Positions 29,789-39,016 are shown, numbered from the stretch's first letter. The stretch is 64,000 bases of DNA from Hoyosella altamirensis (GCF_014191505.1 NZ_JACHWS010000002.1:558001-622000); one strand, 5' to 3'. Numbers and translations: made by a program. Notes: a model not told the origin generated them from the letters alone.

Positions 29789-30946
29789 TCACCGGCTCGT
29801 GACCGCCCGGGCTTCAGATCGTTCGGCGAACCGCGTCACAAACGGCAGGATCCTCGCCTCAATCGTCTCGTTGTACACGTAAGGCTGCTGGATGGGGTTC
29901 GCGTGTCCAGTCCCATACATGCGGGCCACGAACAACGCACCGCCCGGCCCGCCTACCCGGTCGAAAATCGCCCGCTGGCTGTAATCGACGTCCACGACAT
30001 CATCGAGAATGCCCCGATGCGGCCGCATGAACACGATCGCCGGGCGTGGTTTGTCGTCGCGTTCCCGGCTCAGCGCCACCAAATTGTCCGCCGCACCAGA
30101 GGCCACGATGGTGAGGAACTGCGCCTCGATCAAGCTGTTGCTCGCAGTGTTTTCTTCGAAGATCTTGTCACGAAACACCTCATCAATCGCATCAACGAGC
30201 GCATTCGGCTCAAGGATGGGCATGCCGCGAGGATGGTCGATCAAGAAGCGGTCGCGGCGGGCCGCCGTTTCCACCGCAAAGCGCAGAGTGCGACTCTCAC
30301 GGGCCCCAGGTAACCACCCCATCCAGCGCAACATGTCTTCCCCCGCGTCTCGCTTCGCGGGCCGTACGGCATGCAGGTCAATGGGGGTGCAGTCGAGCAC
30401 GACCGCCAGGAGGCTCAGCTCGGTGTCGTCGATAATGTGCTGGGCAACCTCGAGAGCGATGATCCCGCCCATGCTGTGACCTGCGAGCAGAAGCCGTTCC
30501 ACTCCCCGCTGCTCAGCGTGCTCGGCAATCATCCGGCTGATCACCGCAGTGTCGATACCGGCATTGTCATATTGCACAGCCCACACCTGGCCGACCTTTG
30601 CGAACGCAGGCAGTGCGCGGGCTGTGTCACTCGCGTCTAGGTTGCCTAAACCAACCAGATCGACGACCGCCGTGTCTTGGTCGGCGGGTTGCGCCGCATC
30701 GTAAATATGGTGCAGCGCCGGTTGTGTTTGGGCTAGCCGCTGCTGCTCCGGATAGACGTCGTGCACCCAGTACTGGGCAGAGACGATCATCACCGGTATC
30801 AGCGCAAGTCCAGCGCGGGCAAGCAGACGGCGAGAACGGCCGAAACGCCGCCACCTGCGCCCGAGGCGGGTCGTGCGCAGCCGGGCTTTCCGGCGCTCGT
30901 CGTTCCAATCGGTCACCGGACAGGGAGAGAGAATCCAAACCTTCAT
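29789..30946 (-). CDS. Alpha/beta hydrolase with N-terminal membrane anchor
   Basis: About 385 residues. A basic cytosolic head (RRKARLRTTRLGRRWRRFGRSRR) is followed by one hydrophobic helix (LLARAGLALIPVMIVSAQYWV), so the enzyme is probably anchored and outward-facing. The nucleophile elbow is LLLAGHSMGGIIALEV (Ser), with a likely acid Asp later and a His in MYGTGHANPIQ. The substrate could be a cell-envelope ester. ATG 30946 (MKVWILSPCP) is preferred over the longer frame to 31276, which runs into the divergent gene; no strong ribosome site is visible. Confidence 0.75.
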   Translation of the reverse strand: MKVWILSPCPVTDWNDERRKARLRTTRLGRRWRRFGRSRRLLARAGLALIPVMIVSAQYWVHDVYPEQQRLAQTQPALHHIYDAAQPADQDTAVVDLVGLGNLDASDTARALPAFAKVGQVWAVQYDNAGIDTAVISRMIAEHAEQRGVERLLLAGHSMGGIIALEVAQHIIDDTELSLLAVVLDCTPIDLHAVRPAKRDAGEDMLRWMGWLPGARESRTLRFAVETAARRDRFLIDHPRGMPILEPNALVDAIDEVFRDKIFEENTASNSLIEAQFLTIVASGAADNLVALSRERDDKPRPAIVFMRPHRGILDDVVDVDYSQRAIFDRVGGPGGALFVARMYGTGHANPIQQPYVYNETIEARILPFVTRFAERSEARAVTSR

Positions 30947-31022
30947 GTACCAACCAGCGTAGCCACGCTCATTTGCTCCAGAGAGGACCGAAGTTCGGCG
31001 GCCGGGCCGATACCATCCCAAT

Positions 31023-31784
31023 GTGACGCAATCTCGCTTCGACCAGCCACGTCCGAATTCTCGATTCCTGCTGCTCTCGATCAGGGCAGAGGATGAGGCG
31101 GCGGACAACGAATACGAGGCGGTGCGCCAGTTCGGTAGCCTCGAAAAGTCCCAACTGCACAGAATCCGGCTCACCCACGAGCCCCTCGGCGACATCACAC
31201 TCGATGACTGGTCCGGCATCATCCTCGGCGGCGGACCGTACAACGTCACCGACCCAGCCGAAGCCAAGTCGGCCACTCAACTCCGGGCAGAAACCGAAAT
31301 CCAGGCGCTGCTCGCTGAAGTCGTCCCGCGCGACTTCCCGTTTCTCGGATGCTGCTACGGCATTGGAACACTCGGCACCTACATCGGCGCTGAAATGGAC
31401 CGCACGCACAGCGAGCCCGTCGGCGGCACGACAATCCAAATGACCGACGAAGGCCGCGCCGACCCGCTGATGGAAGGCCTCCCCGCTGCATTCGATGCTT
31501 TCGTCGGCCACAAAGAAGCCATCAGCGCGCTACCGCCGCACGCGGTGCGCCTCGCCTACTCCGCGGCATGCCCAGTGCAAGCGTTCCGTGTGGGCAACAA
31601 CGTGTACGCCACGCAGTTTCACCCCGAGCTCGACCTCCCTGGGATGCTCATCCGAATCGCCGCCTACAAGAACCACGGCTACTTCGCGCCCGAGGCGGCC
31701 GATACGCTGCGAGATACCGTGCGCCGCTTCGATATCGCTTACCCATCGCGAATCTTGCGCCAGTTCGTCAAACGGTACGGCTAG
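31023..31784 (+). CDS. Class I glutamine amidotransferase-like protein
   Basis: A 253-residue GATase1 domain protein resembling the N-terminal half of GMP synthase, without a synthetase half. The Cys nucleophile is in FPFLGCCYGIGTLGTYIG, and the His-Glu pair is in YATQFHPELD. Stand-alone proteins of this kind often hydrolyse gamma-glutamyl compounds rather than feed ammonia to a partner; the real substrate is unknown. Start GTG 31023. Divergent from the hydrolase at 29789, with 76 bases between starts. Confidence 0.82.
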   Translation: MTQSRFDQPRPNSRFLLLSIRAEDEAADNEYEAVRQFGSLEKSQLHRIRLTHEPLGDITLDDWSGIILGGGPYNVTDPAEAKSATQLRAETEIQALLAEVVPRDFPFLGCCYGIGTLGTYIGAEMDRTHSEPVGGTTIQMTDEGRADPLMEGLPAAFDAFVGHKEAISALPPHAVRLAYSAACPVQAFRVGNNVYATQFHPELDLPGMLIRIAAYKNHGYFAPEAADTLRDTVRRFDIAYPSRILRQFVKRYG

Positions 31785-31800
31785 GAATTCACCTCCACCG

Positions 31801-31827
31801 TGTCATGAATCTGGAAGCTGTCTCGTT
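31801..31827 (+). promoter_or_regulatory. Candidate ECF41-type promoter of the oxidoreductase-sigma operon
   Basis: TGTCATG (31801-31807) and CGTT (31824-31827) are separated by exactly 16 bases. The ECF41 sigma-factor consensus as I recall it is TGTCACA-N16-CGTC. It lies 31 bases upstream of an oxidoreductase ATG whose operon ends with an ECF41-type sigma gene, the expected autoregulatory layout. Confidence 0.6.
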
Positions 31828-31858
31828 CATAGATAAAGAACAAGACAGGAGCTACGCC

Positions 31859-33052
31859 ATGAAACACCGCATCGTGGTCCTCGGGGCCGGTTACGCCGGA
31901 GCCCCCGCCGCCGGAGGCCTCGCTCGCCGTCTGCACCCCGCAGACTTCGAGATCACCGTGGTCAACGCCGAACCCGATTTCGTTGAGCGGATACGCCTGC
32001 ACCAGCTCGCCGCCGGTCACGAACTGCAGCGTCACCAGTTGGCGGATATGTTCGCCGGCACCGGCATCCAGCTACGACTTGGGCACGTCACGGCCGTCGA
32101 TGCCGATCGGCGTACCGTCACTGTGACCGGCGACGAAGGAGTTGACCGCCTCGAGTACGACACCCTCCTTTACACGCTTGGAAGTACGGCCGCCAGCCAT
32201 GGAGTGCCCGGTGTCGACAGTTACGCCTTCCATGTCGCCGGGCACTCGGCAGCGCTGCGTCTGCGCCAGCGCCTCGACGAACTTGGCGAGAATGGAACGG
32301 TATTGGTCGTTGGCGGCAACCTGACCGCAATCGAGGCTGCTACGGAGATCGCCGAGTCCCGGCCCGGACTGCACGTCGTCCTCGCCACCAGTGGCGAGCT
32401 CGGCGGTTGGCTCGGAGCCAAGGCGCGCCGACATTTACTGCGCGCTTTCGACCGTTTCGGTATCGCGGTCCACGAGCACACCACCATTGATCACGTCGAG
32501 GTTGGGGGTGCCCTGGCCTCAGATGGGACAGTTTTCCCGTCCGACGCGACCGTGTGGGCGGCGGGGTTCGCCGTGCATCCCCTAGCCGCAGCAAGTGGTC
32601 TCAGTGTCGAAGACGACGGGCGGATCACCGTCGACCGCATGATGCGGTCGGTCTCACACCCGGAGGTCTACGCTGCCGGTGACAGCGTCTACACCATCGG
32701 CGATAACGGTCAGCCGCTGCCGATGTCCTGCGCTTCGGCGGGCTTCACCAGGATGCAGGCGACGGAGGCGATCATCGGGCACCTGACTGGTCGCAGGATC
32801 ACGCAAACCAAGTTGGCCTACTTCGGCAACTGCATCAGCCTCGGACAGAAAGACGCGATCTTTCAACTCGTCGACAACAACGCGACGTCCAAGTCCGGGT
32901 CGCTGCGCGGCCGTCCGGCATCGCACGTCAAGGCGGCCGTCCTCCGGGGCACCGTATGGGGCGCAGCCCACCCGACGTATGGGCTGCCGACTCGCAAGCG
33001 CCACCTGACAACCGCGAAGGGCCACTCCACGGAGACGGTCGTCGTAGGGTGA
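31859..33052 (+). CDS. NAD(P)/FAD-dependent oxidoreductase (NDH-2-like), ECF41 target
   Basis: A 397-residue flavoprotein resembling type II NADH dehydrogenases. FAD site: RIVVLGAGYAGAPAAGGLARR; NAD(P)H site: GTVLVVGGNLTAIEAATEIAE; C-terminal FAD contact: VYAAGDSVYTI. It lacks an evident membrane-anchoring C-terminal helix. ATG 31859 has AGGAG upstream. The stop overlaps a GTG of the ECF41 sigma gene. ECF41 sigma factors typically control a neighbouring gene of the carboxymuconolactone decarboxylase/oxidoreductase/epimerase group; here it is the oxidoreductase. Substrate unknown. Confidence 0.85.
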   Translation: MKHRIVVLGAGYAGAPAAGGLARRLHPADFEITVVNAEPDFVERIRLHQLAAGHELQRHQLADMFAGTGIQLRLGHVTAVDADRRTVTVTGDEGVDRLEYDTLLYTLGSTAASHGVPGVDSYAFHVAGHSAALRLRQRLDELGENGTVLVVGGNLTAIEAATEIAESRPGLHVVLATSGELGGWLGAKARRHLLRAFDRFGIAVHEHTTIDHVEVGGALASDGTVFPSDATVWAAGFAVHPLAAASGLSVEDDGRITVDRMMRSVSHPEVYAAGDSVYTIGDNGQPLPMSCASAGFTRMQATEAIIGHLTGRRITQTKLAYFGNCISLGQKDAIFQLVDNNATSKSGSLRGRPASHVKAAVLRGTVWGAAHPTYGLPTRKRHLTTAKGHSTETVVVG

Positions 33053-33993
33053 CGCTCATGGACACCGCAACCGTGGAGCGTTTCGAGGCCAGCCGGACCC
33101 GGTTGGCCTCGCTGGCGTACCGTCTGCTCGGTTCCGCCGCCGACGCTGAGGACGTCGTACAAGACGCTTTCCTGCGCTGGCAGGCCGCCGACCGGGACCG
33201 CATCGAGGTGGCCGAAGCATGGCTGACCAGGGTGGTCACCAACCTGTCGCTCGATCGGCTCCGTTCGGCAAAATCCCGGCGGGAACGCGCGGTCGGCACA
33301 TGGTTGCCTGAACCGCTCCTCGACGGCGACCCGATGCTGGGCCCAGCGGAAACCATCGAGCAGCGCGAATCAGTGACATTGGCGGTCCTGACTCTGATGG
33401 AGCGGCTCTCCCCGGTCGAGCGGGCTGTCTATGTCCTTAGGGAGGCGTTCTCCCACAGCCACGCCGAGATAGCCCAGATCTTGGATATCACCGAGTCCGC
33501 GAGCCAGCAGCACGCGCTGCGCGCTCGGCGCCGGATAGCCGCCGAGCGCAATGTCAGTGAAGTCGACGGTGCCTCCGCGCGCCGAATCGTCGAGGCGTTC
33601 GTCGCCGCTGCCTCGTCGGGCCGCACCGAACGGCTACTGGAGTTGCTGACCGACGATGCGACCGCGACCAGCGATGGCGCCGGTATGGCCGAGAAGCTTC
33701 TGCGGTTCTCGGGTCGCGAGCGGATCGCGATGGTTCTGCGGGCTGGCTTCAAACCCACTCCGGCGAAACGGAAAGTGGCCGGCGGCACCCCTTCGATTCA
33801 TTCCGGCGTGGTCAACAATTCCCCCGCGGTAATCGCAGCCATCGATAACCGGGTCGTAGGGCTGGTAATCCTCGAGGTCCGTGGCGATAAAGTCGCGACC
33901 ATCCGCGGCGTGGCCTCCCCGGCACGTCTCGGTCGCCTCACCGAGGAGTGGGCTCGACGCGAGCACAACGACCCAATTATCGAATCGTGGTGA
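33049..33993 (+). CDS. ECF41-family RNA polymerase sigma factor with SnoaL-like domain
   Basis: About 314 residues. Sigma region 2 (RTRLASLAYRLLGSAADAEDVVQDAFLRWQ) and region 4 (LTLMERLSPVERAVYVLREAFSHSHAEIAQILDITESASQQHALRARRR) are joined by a linker containing the ECF41 hallmark WLPEP. The C-terminal ~110 residues form a SnoaL-like domain, which in this family replaces an anti-sigma factor; its DGGGK motif is degenerate here (SDGAGMA). GTG 33049 overlaps the preceding stop (GTGA); ATG 33058 is the alternative. The two-gene operon lies behind a promoter-like site at 31801. Confidence 0.9.
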   Translation: MTLMDTATVERFEASRTRLASLAYRLLGSAADAEDVVQDAFLRWQAADRDRIEVAEAWLTRVVTNLSLDRLRSAKSRRERAVGTWLPEPLLDGDPMLGPAETIEQRESVTLAVLTLMERLSPVERAVYVLREAFSHSHAEIAQILDITESASQQHALRARRRIAAERNVSEVDGASARRIVEAFVAAASSGRTERLLELLTDDATATSDGAGMAEKLLRFSGRERIAMVLRAGFKPTPAKRKVAGGTPSIHSGVVNNSPAVIAAIDNRVVGLVILEVRGDKVATIRGVASPARLGRLTEEWARREHNDPIIESW

Positions 33994-34008
33994 GGAGCTA
34001 GCACTCAC

Positions 34009-34695
34009 TTAGCTCGTCACGAACTTGTGGACGCCACGGGCAATGAGCACTCCACCTACGATGCCGATTGCGGCGCCCGCTGTCTGAAGTTCGCCGACAA
34101 AGATGCCGAAGACACCGACGAGCGGTCCGGAAACGCCGAATAGCCAGGCACCTATAGAGGAAACATGCGCAAGGGTGTGGGCAGCGCGAGCCAGGAGGAC
34201 AGTCGAGAGGGCAAATAAAAGGGCTCCGCCAAGCAAAACTGAGATCGCGATCGGCGAGTACACATTTTCGTAGACAGACTGGGCGCCTGCGTATCCGTCG
34301 AGCTGGAGATCGCCGAGCGCGGGCTGGGCGAATGCAGCAGTGCCAAAACCCGCCAGCAATCCGGCGCTGCCGATCAGTCCAGTTGCCACGCCCCACAGGG
34401 CCTGCCTGGGTCGAGCGCTACGGAGCACCAGTACCGCCCCGAGCGCTGACACGGCCAGCGCGAACAAAGCCTGCCCGCCGATGCTCCCGATCACGTGCTG
34501 TAACAGAAAGCGATCTGTTGTCACGAACTGTGACCAGGCGCTGAACTCGCTCAGCGGATCGGGTTGATGCTCGAACGTTGTCCAGAGCGTGAGCACACTG
34601 AATACCGGAAGTAGCCACACGCCCCGGGAGAGCATGCGCAGACGTTCTCTATCGGCGTTGGGCTCGTGCACTGATGGTGGATCACGGTGACTCAT
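34009..34695 (-). CDS. Polytopic membrane protein of unknown function
   Basis: A 228-residue protein with about six hydrophobic segments. A 25-residue polar N-terminus (MSHRDPPSVHEPNADRERLR) is followed by GVWLLPVFSVLTLWTTFEHQPDP, a long Ala/Gly-rich bundle, and a last helix LQTAGAAIGIVGGVLIARGV. The FEHQPDPLSEFSAWSQFV stretch after TM1 is the most distinctive part. I recognise no family with confidence. It is convergent with the sigma gene, 15 bases apart. Confidence 0.68.
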   Translation of the reverse strand: MSHRDPPSVHEPNADRERLRMLSRGVWLLPVFSVLTLWTTFEHQPDPLSEFSAWSQFVTTDRFLLQHVIGSIGGQALFALAVSALGAVLVLRSARPRQALWGVATGLIGSAGLLAGFGTAAFAQPALGDLQLDGYAGAQSVYENVYSPIAISVLLGGALLFALSTVLLARAAHTLAHVSSIGAWLFGVSGPLVGVFGIFVGELQTAGAAIGIVGGVLIARGVHKFVTS

Positions 34696-34731
34696 GTTTA
34701 TCCCATGACGCCGGGCTGAGACCTTCGCTGA

Positions 34732-34950
34732 CTACGAGTGGTCCGCGAAATGCATTCCGCGTTCGGTGAGTGCGGCACTAAGCAGTCTCACAGCTTTCGG
34801 ACCTACACCGTGAAGCGCGAGGAGTTCACGCTCGCTGAGCTTCGCCACCTCCTCCATTGTGGTGATGCCGCGCGCGAGGAGTGCACTGTTAGCTGGTCTG
34901 CCGATGGGTGGGAGGTCACCGATTTGCTGAGGTACGTCGCGAGTGCTCAC
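34732..34950 (-). CDS. Small helix-hairpin-helix protein
   Basis: About 72 residues. The body is DLPPIGRPANSALLARGITTMEEVAKLSERELLALHGVGPKAVRLLSAALTERG, a double helix-hairpin-helix like the C-terminal domain of RNA polymerase alpha or TfoX-type proteins; the HGVGPKAV hairpin is clear. It probably binds DNA or RNA nonspecifically. GTG 34950 is assumed; the frame could start at a TTG at 34965. It lies 36 bases upstream of the membrane-protein gene on the same strand. Confidence 0.7.
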   Translation of the reverse strand: MSTRDVPQQIGDLPPIGRPANSALLARGITTMEEVAKLSERELLALHGVGPKAVRLLSAALTERGMHFADHS

Positions 34951-35200
34951 GAGCGTAATTGTCAATGAGAAGCCGCCGGTCGGCAGCAGAATGGGAAAAC
35001 GCTCCTGCCCTGGAATAGCGATGCATTCGCCGCGTAGTCAGTGGCAAAGGGGCTACCGAGCGTCAACTTCGGTCCGCAGTGCCCGGTAACCCAGACCAAC
35101 AAACTAAAAAAGTCAGAGGCCCGGTGTAGCGTCAGACAAAATCCGCGATCCGCAGACCCGGATGCGGGCGCTGCCGTATCGCACAGGCAAGGGACAAACC

Positions 35201-35656
35201 ATGCCCTCCGTATCACCAAACACGCTTGACATCACTCATAGGACCGGTCTCGCTGTGATCGCGATTTCTGCGGTTGCCGTGTTGTTGCTGATGGGCCCCA
35301 ACGAACCGCAGTCAACCCGCATTGACTCGGTGACAAATGCACGCGATACAACTTCCGAGTTCGAGTCGTCCGTTGACAGTGCACTTGCGGCATGGCGCAC
35401 CAATGAAGTTTCTGCGGACTCTGCGCCCAAGCAACAGGTCGTGAACGGGTGGGTAGCGCGTGATCTGCTCGAAGTAATTGCGCATCAGAACAACTTTCTC
35501 ATCGAAGAAGTTCGTGACTCCCGCTCGGATGCGGCATGGCATACAAGGGCGACTGTGGGGATGCTCCAGGTTCGAGATGAGCGCTTGCCGTGGCTGCTCG
35601 TATTGCTGATCGCTGCGATCGGCTGGTTTGGGATCACGGCACCGCGGCGCAGCTAG
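35201..35656 (+). CDS. Hypothetical membrane protein with outer loop
   Basis: A 151-residue protein. One hydrophobic helix near the N-terminus (TGLAVIAISAVAVLLLMG) and one at the C-terminus (LPWLLVLLIAAIGWFGI) enclose about 95 polar residues that would lie outside the membrane. No motif is recognised. ATG 35201 has AAGGGAC before it. The region 34966-35200 upstream contains nothing I can identify. Confidence 0.62.
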   Translation: MPSVSPNTLDITHRTGLAVIAISAVAVLLLMGPNEPQSTRIDSVTNARDTTSEFESSVDSALAAWRTNEVSADSAPKQQVVNGWVARDLLEVIAHQNNFLIEEVRDSRSDAAWHTRATVGMLQVRDERLPWLLVLLIAAIGWFGITAPRRS

Positions 35657-35723
35657 ATTATGAGTGACTTTCGACGTCCCGCCCCTGAAGGCAAGCCCGT
35701 CCGGTCTGCGACCAGAAACGGGC

Positions 35724-36596
35724 TCACAGGTCTCGTTCTCCCCAACGGGGCCCGGGCATCCACGGTGCGTACTGATGAACCTCTTCGCCCCTTAAGATGA
35801 GGACACGAGGCCGCTTCGTCTCGTCCGATGCCATAGTCGCGCTCCGCTCAGCGTCGCCCTCCCTAGGTGGTTCAGGAGATTGACGGCCGGGCACTGCAAC
35901 TCTCCGGCCGGGCGCGATGCGCGCGTCGAGCCCACGCGCCGGACCGGCTACCTGTATACGCGCGTCAACACTGCATTCACTGCAGTCGAGGTCCGAATCA
36001 TCAATGTCGTCTTCCTGCCAGTCGATGTCCACATTCCCGCTTCGCTTTGTGGAGATGCCCGGCGAGGTTGTGGTGCTGCTCGGGTGGAGGTCCTGGTCGC
36101 CTTCCCACACAATGTCGGTCTTCTTGAGACGCTGAAAGTTCATCATCGACGACCGTGCGGGCGCGAAGAGCAGCAGATAGTTCTCAGTCGGCGCGGTAAC
36201 TTGCCGATCCCAGTGCGTGTCACGTCCTCGCGCGTATGCCCGCACCCGGTACAGCCCGGAACCCTGCCAGTGCGTATCCGGCACCCAGAGAGCGACCTCA
36301 CCGTCGAGGGTCCTCACTGCTGGCTTCGCCGTAAACGGGACAGTGACCTCCTCAGCCACCTCCCATTCCGCAATCTCAGAATCTTCAGGCAAAGATTCTA
36401 TTCCCCGGACCTCAACGGCGGCAGGACCGTACGCCACGCCGGTCTTCAGTGTCACAAAGCCGCGGCCCGCCGAAAGCAGAGTTCCCGACGCACGCTCAGC
36501 TAACGTGTCCGCGCCATCACAACCGAACGCGAATTGATGATGATCCACCCCAACAACTCCCGTAACACCCACGCTCAAACAATACGCCGCAACCAC
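35724..36596 (-). CDS. Conserved hypothetical protein
   Basis: A 290-residue cytosolic protein. Residues about 1-150 resemble a domain I have seen in unannotated bacterial proteins, with GLYRVRAYARGRDTHWD followed by an aromatic-rich strand (ENYLLLFAPA). The C-terminal half is polar, low in predicted structure, with a Cys pair (DLDCSECSVD) and a Pro/Arg-rich tail. The start is GTG 36596 or an internal GTG. Function unknown; no operon partner. Confidence 0.6.
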   Translation of the reverse strand: MVAAYCLSVGVTGVVGVDHHQFAFGCDGADTLAERASGTLLSAGRGFVTLKTGVAYGPAAVEVRGIESLPEDSEIAEWEVAEEVTVPFTAKPAVRTLDGEVALWVPDTHWQGSGLYRVRAYARGRDTHWDRQVTAPTENYLLLFAPARSSMMNFQRLKKTDIVWEGDQDLHPSSTTTSPGISTKRSGNVDIDWQEDDIDDSDLDCSECSVDARIQVAGPARGLDARIAPGRRVAVPGRQSPEPPREGDAERSATMASDETKRPRVLILRGEEVHQYAPWMPGPRWGERDL

Positions 36597-36743
36597 GGAG
36601 CAGCCGGACGAATACTTGGCCGCGACGGTGCGCCGTATGGAATTTCCATCACCAACCCGCGTTCAGCGAAATAACTGCGATTAGTTTATATTTTCAAGCT
36701 TTGACTATTGAAACTAAAGCATTCACAGGCTTAGAGTGCAGGT

Positions 36744-37445
36744 ATGCGCTCCTACCGGCAGTACTGTGCGGTTGCCAAGGCGCTTGATGTGGTGGGTGAC
36801 CGCTGGACACTGCTTATCGTCCGGGAGTTGCTGCTTAGGGGCGGGTGCCGGTTCACCGACCTGCAACGAGAATTGCCCGGAATCGCCACCAACCTGCTGA
36901 GCGAGCGCCTCAAAGAACTCGAACAGCATGCGATCGTCACGCGCGAAGCGGCCGCTCCTCCGGTGGCCACCACGCTCTACCACCTGACGGACACAGGCCG
37001 CGACCTTGAGCCGGTGGTACGCGCTCTCCTGCGCTGGGGGGTGCGGTTCATGCCGAATCCCACTGGAGACGAGGCCTTTCGGAGCCACTGGCTTACCTTT
37101 CCAGTGTCGGAGCTGCTGCGGGATAGCGAGCCTGACGGCCCGCCCGCCTCGATCGAGGTACGCACCAACGACCAGCCCGCCGTCATCGAGATAGCCGACG
37201 GTGAGGTGACTTCTCGAGTTGGCGTTGCGACTTCGCCAGACCTCGTACTCGAGGGTGACGCCCCGACGATCCTGGGGGTACTCACCGGCATGCTCGGCAT
37301 GACAGAGGCCCACCAGTTCGGACTGCGCTCGGAAGGCTCTGCAGTGGTGCTCAGCAGGCTGCAGTACCGAGACCCAGCCCAAAGCGCAGCCGAACGCGGC
37401 ATTGCACGACACGTCAGCCATGTTCACCGTCCCGAAGAGGTCTAG
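36744..37445 (+). CDS. HxlR-family regulator with extra C-terminal domain
   Basis: A 233-residue regulator. The winged-helix HxlR domain occupies residues 1-100: YCAVAKALDVVGDRWTLLIVRELLLRGGCRFTDLQRELPGIATNLLSERLKELE and TTLYHLTDTGRDLEPVVRALLRWG, with the conserved Cys near the N-terminus (YCAV) that senses electrophiles in some members. A C-terminal domain of about 110 residues (SCP2-like in outline) follows. It is 2 bases upstream of the dehalogenase-like gene, so the two are one unit, and the regulator probably controls it. Confidence 0.85.
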   Translation: MRSYRQYCAVAKALDVVGDRWTLLIVRELLLRGGCRFTDLQRELPGIATNLLSERLKELEQHAIVTREAAAPPVATTLYHLTDTGRDLEPVVRALLRWGVRFMPNPTGDEAFRSHWLTFPVSELLRDSEPDGPPASIEVRTNDQPAVIEIADGEVTSRVGVATSPDLVLEGDAPTILGVLTGMLGMTEAHQFGLRSEGSAVVLSRLQYRDPAQSAAERGIARHVSHVHRPEEV

Positions 37446-37447
37446 CC

Positions 37448-38338
37448 ATGACACATCAGTGGTCCGCCGATATACGTCCGTCCTGGGTGGACGGTGAGCT
37501 GTTTCCCTTCCAGAGCCGTTTTTTGGAGATCGACGGCAACGTAATCCACTACATAGACGAAGGATCGGGACCGACGCTACTGTTCCTGCACGGCAATCCC
37601 ACCTGGTCGTTTGTGTACCGCGATGTAATCCGCGCACTGCGGGACGAGTTCCGCTGCGTGGCACTCGACTATCCAGGTTTCGGCCTATCCGTCGCTGCAC
37701 CCGGCTATCGATATCTGCCCAATGAGCATGCCGACGTAGTCGTGGCCTTCATCGACCGCCTGGGCTTGTCGAGCACTACCCTGGTCGTCCACGACTGGGG
37801 TGGCCCGATCGGCTTATACGCGGCCGAGAAACGGCCGGACAAATTCGAACGCCTCGTCGTGGCCAACACGTGGGCGTGGCCGTTCAACGGCGACCTGCGG
37901 GTCGAGCTGTTCTCCCGCCTTCTGGGTGGACCAGTCGGACGCGTGCTGATTCAGCGGTTCAACCTGTTCGTCAACGCGTTGATCCCCGCCGGGCACCGGC
38001 TACGGAAGCTCGACTCCGCCGAGATGGCACACTATCGGCATCCTCTCGCCACGCCTGAACGGCGGGCCGCATCAGCCGTGTTCCCACGGGCTATCACGGC
38101 CAGCCGCACCTTTCTTGCCGAGGTCGAAGCTGGGCTGGCCGACATCGCATCCCTTCCGGCCCTCATCGTGTGGGGCGACGCCGACATCGCGTTCCGAGCA
38201 AAGGAACGTCAACGATGGGAGCAGATTTTCGCCGATCACGAAACAGTGATCATCGAAGGCGCGGGCCACTTCGTGCAGTCCGACGCACCGGATAAGGTCG
38301 CGGCGTCGATACGCCACTGGCTGGGTGAAAATAGTTGA
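37448..38338 (+). CDS. Haloalkane dehalogenase-like alpha/beta hydrolase
   Basis: A 296-residue alpha/beta hydrolase with the haloalkane dehalogenase set. The oxyanion/halide loop is FLHGNPTWSF with Asn50. The nucleophile is Asp116 in VVHDWGGPIG, followed by the halide-binding Trp117. An acid is in VWGDADIAF (Asp244/246) and the general base is His274 in GAGHFVQSDAP. Asp as nucleophile plus Asn/Trp distinguish these enzymes from esterases, though some members are epoxide hydrolases or have no known halide. It is preceded by an HxlR regulator gene. The substrate cannot be read from the sequence. Confidence 0.84.
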   Translation: MTHQWSADIRPSWVDGELFPFQSRFLEIDGNVIHYIDEGSGPTLLFLHGNPTWSFVYRDVIRALRDEFRCVALDYPGFGLSVAAPGYRYLPNEHADVVVAFIDRLGLSSTTLVVHDWGGPIGLYAAEKRPDKFERLVVANTWAWPFNGDLRVELFSRLLGGPVGRVLIQRFNLFVNALIPAGHRLRKLDSAEMAHYRHPLATPERRAASAVFPRAITASRTFLAEVEAGLADIASLPALIVWGDADIAFRAKERQRWEQIFADHETVIIEGAGHFVQSDAPDKVAASIRHWLGENS

Positions 38339-38672
38339 TCCAAGCGCCGCCAATTCGGTGACGTGCGAGGCTATCCGCTGAAGGGAAAGCCCAGTTCGTC
38401 GCAGTCACCAGGATCTACGTAGCATGCCCGGCCCTGGTAAGCGGCGGGTTTCCTGCCCTCCCGGCTCCTGTCCTGCTTCCGCCGGATTCCAGCTTTCTGT
38501 GGCGTGAACGTGGTGTGGGTCTAACCCCATCGCCGATATGCCGCTAGTTTTGGGGTCTTCCGTTTTGTCCGCTTCAGTGATGCCCTGGAGTGGAGGCGCC
38601 CGGAAATGTCAGATACCACCGTGCGTATTGGCTGACCGGCAACGTCACGGTGGAACAGGTGAGGGGTGCGCG
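38339..38672. other. Intergenic stretch without a recognised gene
   Basis: These 334 bases lie between the dehalogenase-like gene and the first zinc-ribbon gene. The open frame of the latter runs back to 38538 but has no conserved residues or ribosome site there. I see no repeat, hairpin with T-run or RNA gene. The last 40 bases should hold the leader of the zinc-ribbon gene. Confidence 0.5.
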
Positions 38673-38951
38673 TTGGGCGAGATACTAGTAGTTCTGCTCG
38701 TGGTCGGGTTTATGTGCGGGCTCATCAACGGCGCAATCGCTGGCAAAAAGAACTTCGACACCACTACTCATATGTTCGTTGGGTTCCTAGCTGGACCGCT
38801 GGGTGTCGCGGCTACCCTCCTGATGGAACCGAAGCCTCCGCAGCCGCCGGGTACGCGATCGGTGGTCTGCACACGCTGCAATACTCGCCAGAACGTGCTG
38901 CAGGCGGCGTCACGGTTTGAATGCTGGCACTGCAATCTGATCACCCAGTAG
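38673..38951 (+). CDS. Membrane zinc-ribbon protein, first of a tandem pair
   Basis: About 92 residues. It has one hydrophobic helix (EILVVLLVVGFMCGLINGAIA), a second short hydrophobic stretch (MFVGFLAGPLGVAATLLM), and a C-terminal ribbon CxxC...CxxC (VCTRCNTRQNVLQAASRFECWHC). The start is an inferred TTG at 38673 with GAGGGG upstream; other starts would lack one. The downstream paralogue has the same plan, so this is a tandem duplication. The ribbon would face the cytosol. No function known. Confidence 0.68.
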   Translation: MGEILVVLLVVGFMCGLINGAIAGKKNFDTTTHMFVGFLAGPLGVAATLLMEPKPPQPPGTRSVVCTRCNTRQNVLQAASRFECWHCNLITQ

Positions 38952-39016
38952 CTCCAATCCACAGCGAGCCCGCGTCAGTCTGGTCGCCCAAGCTCCAAAG
39001 GGACGAAGGGACACGA

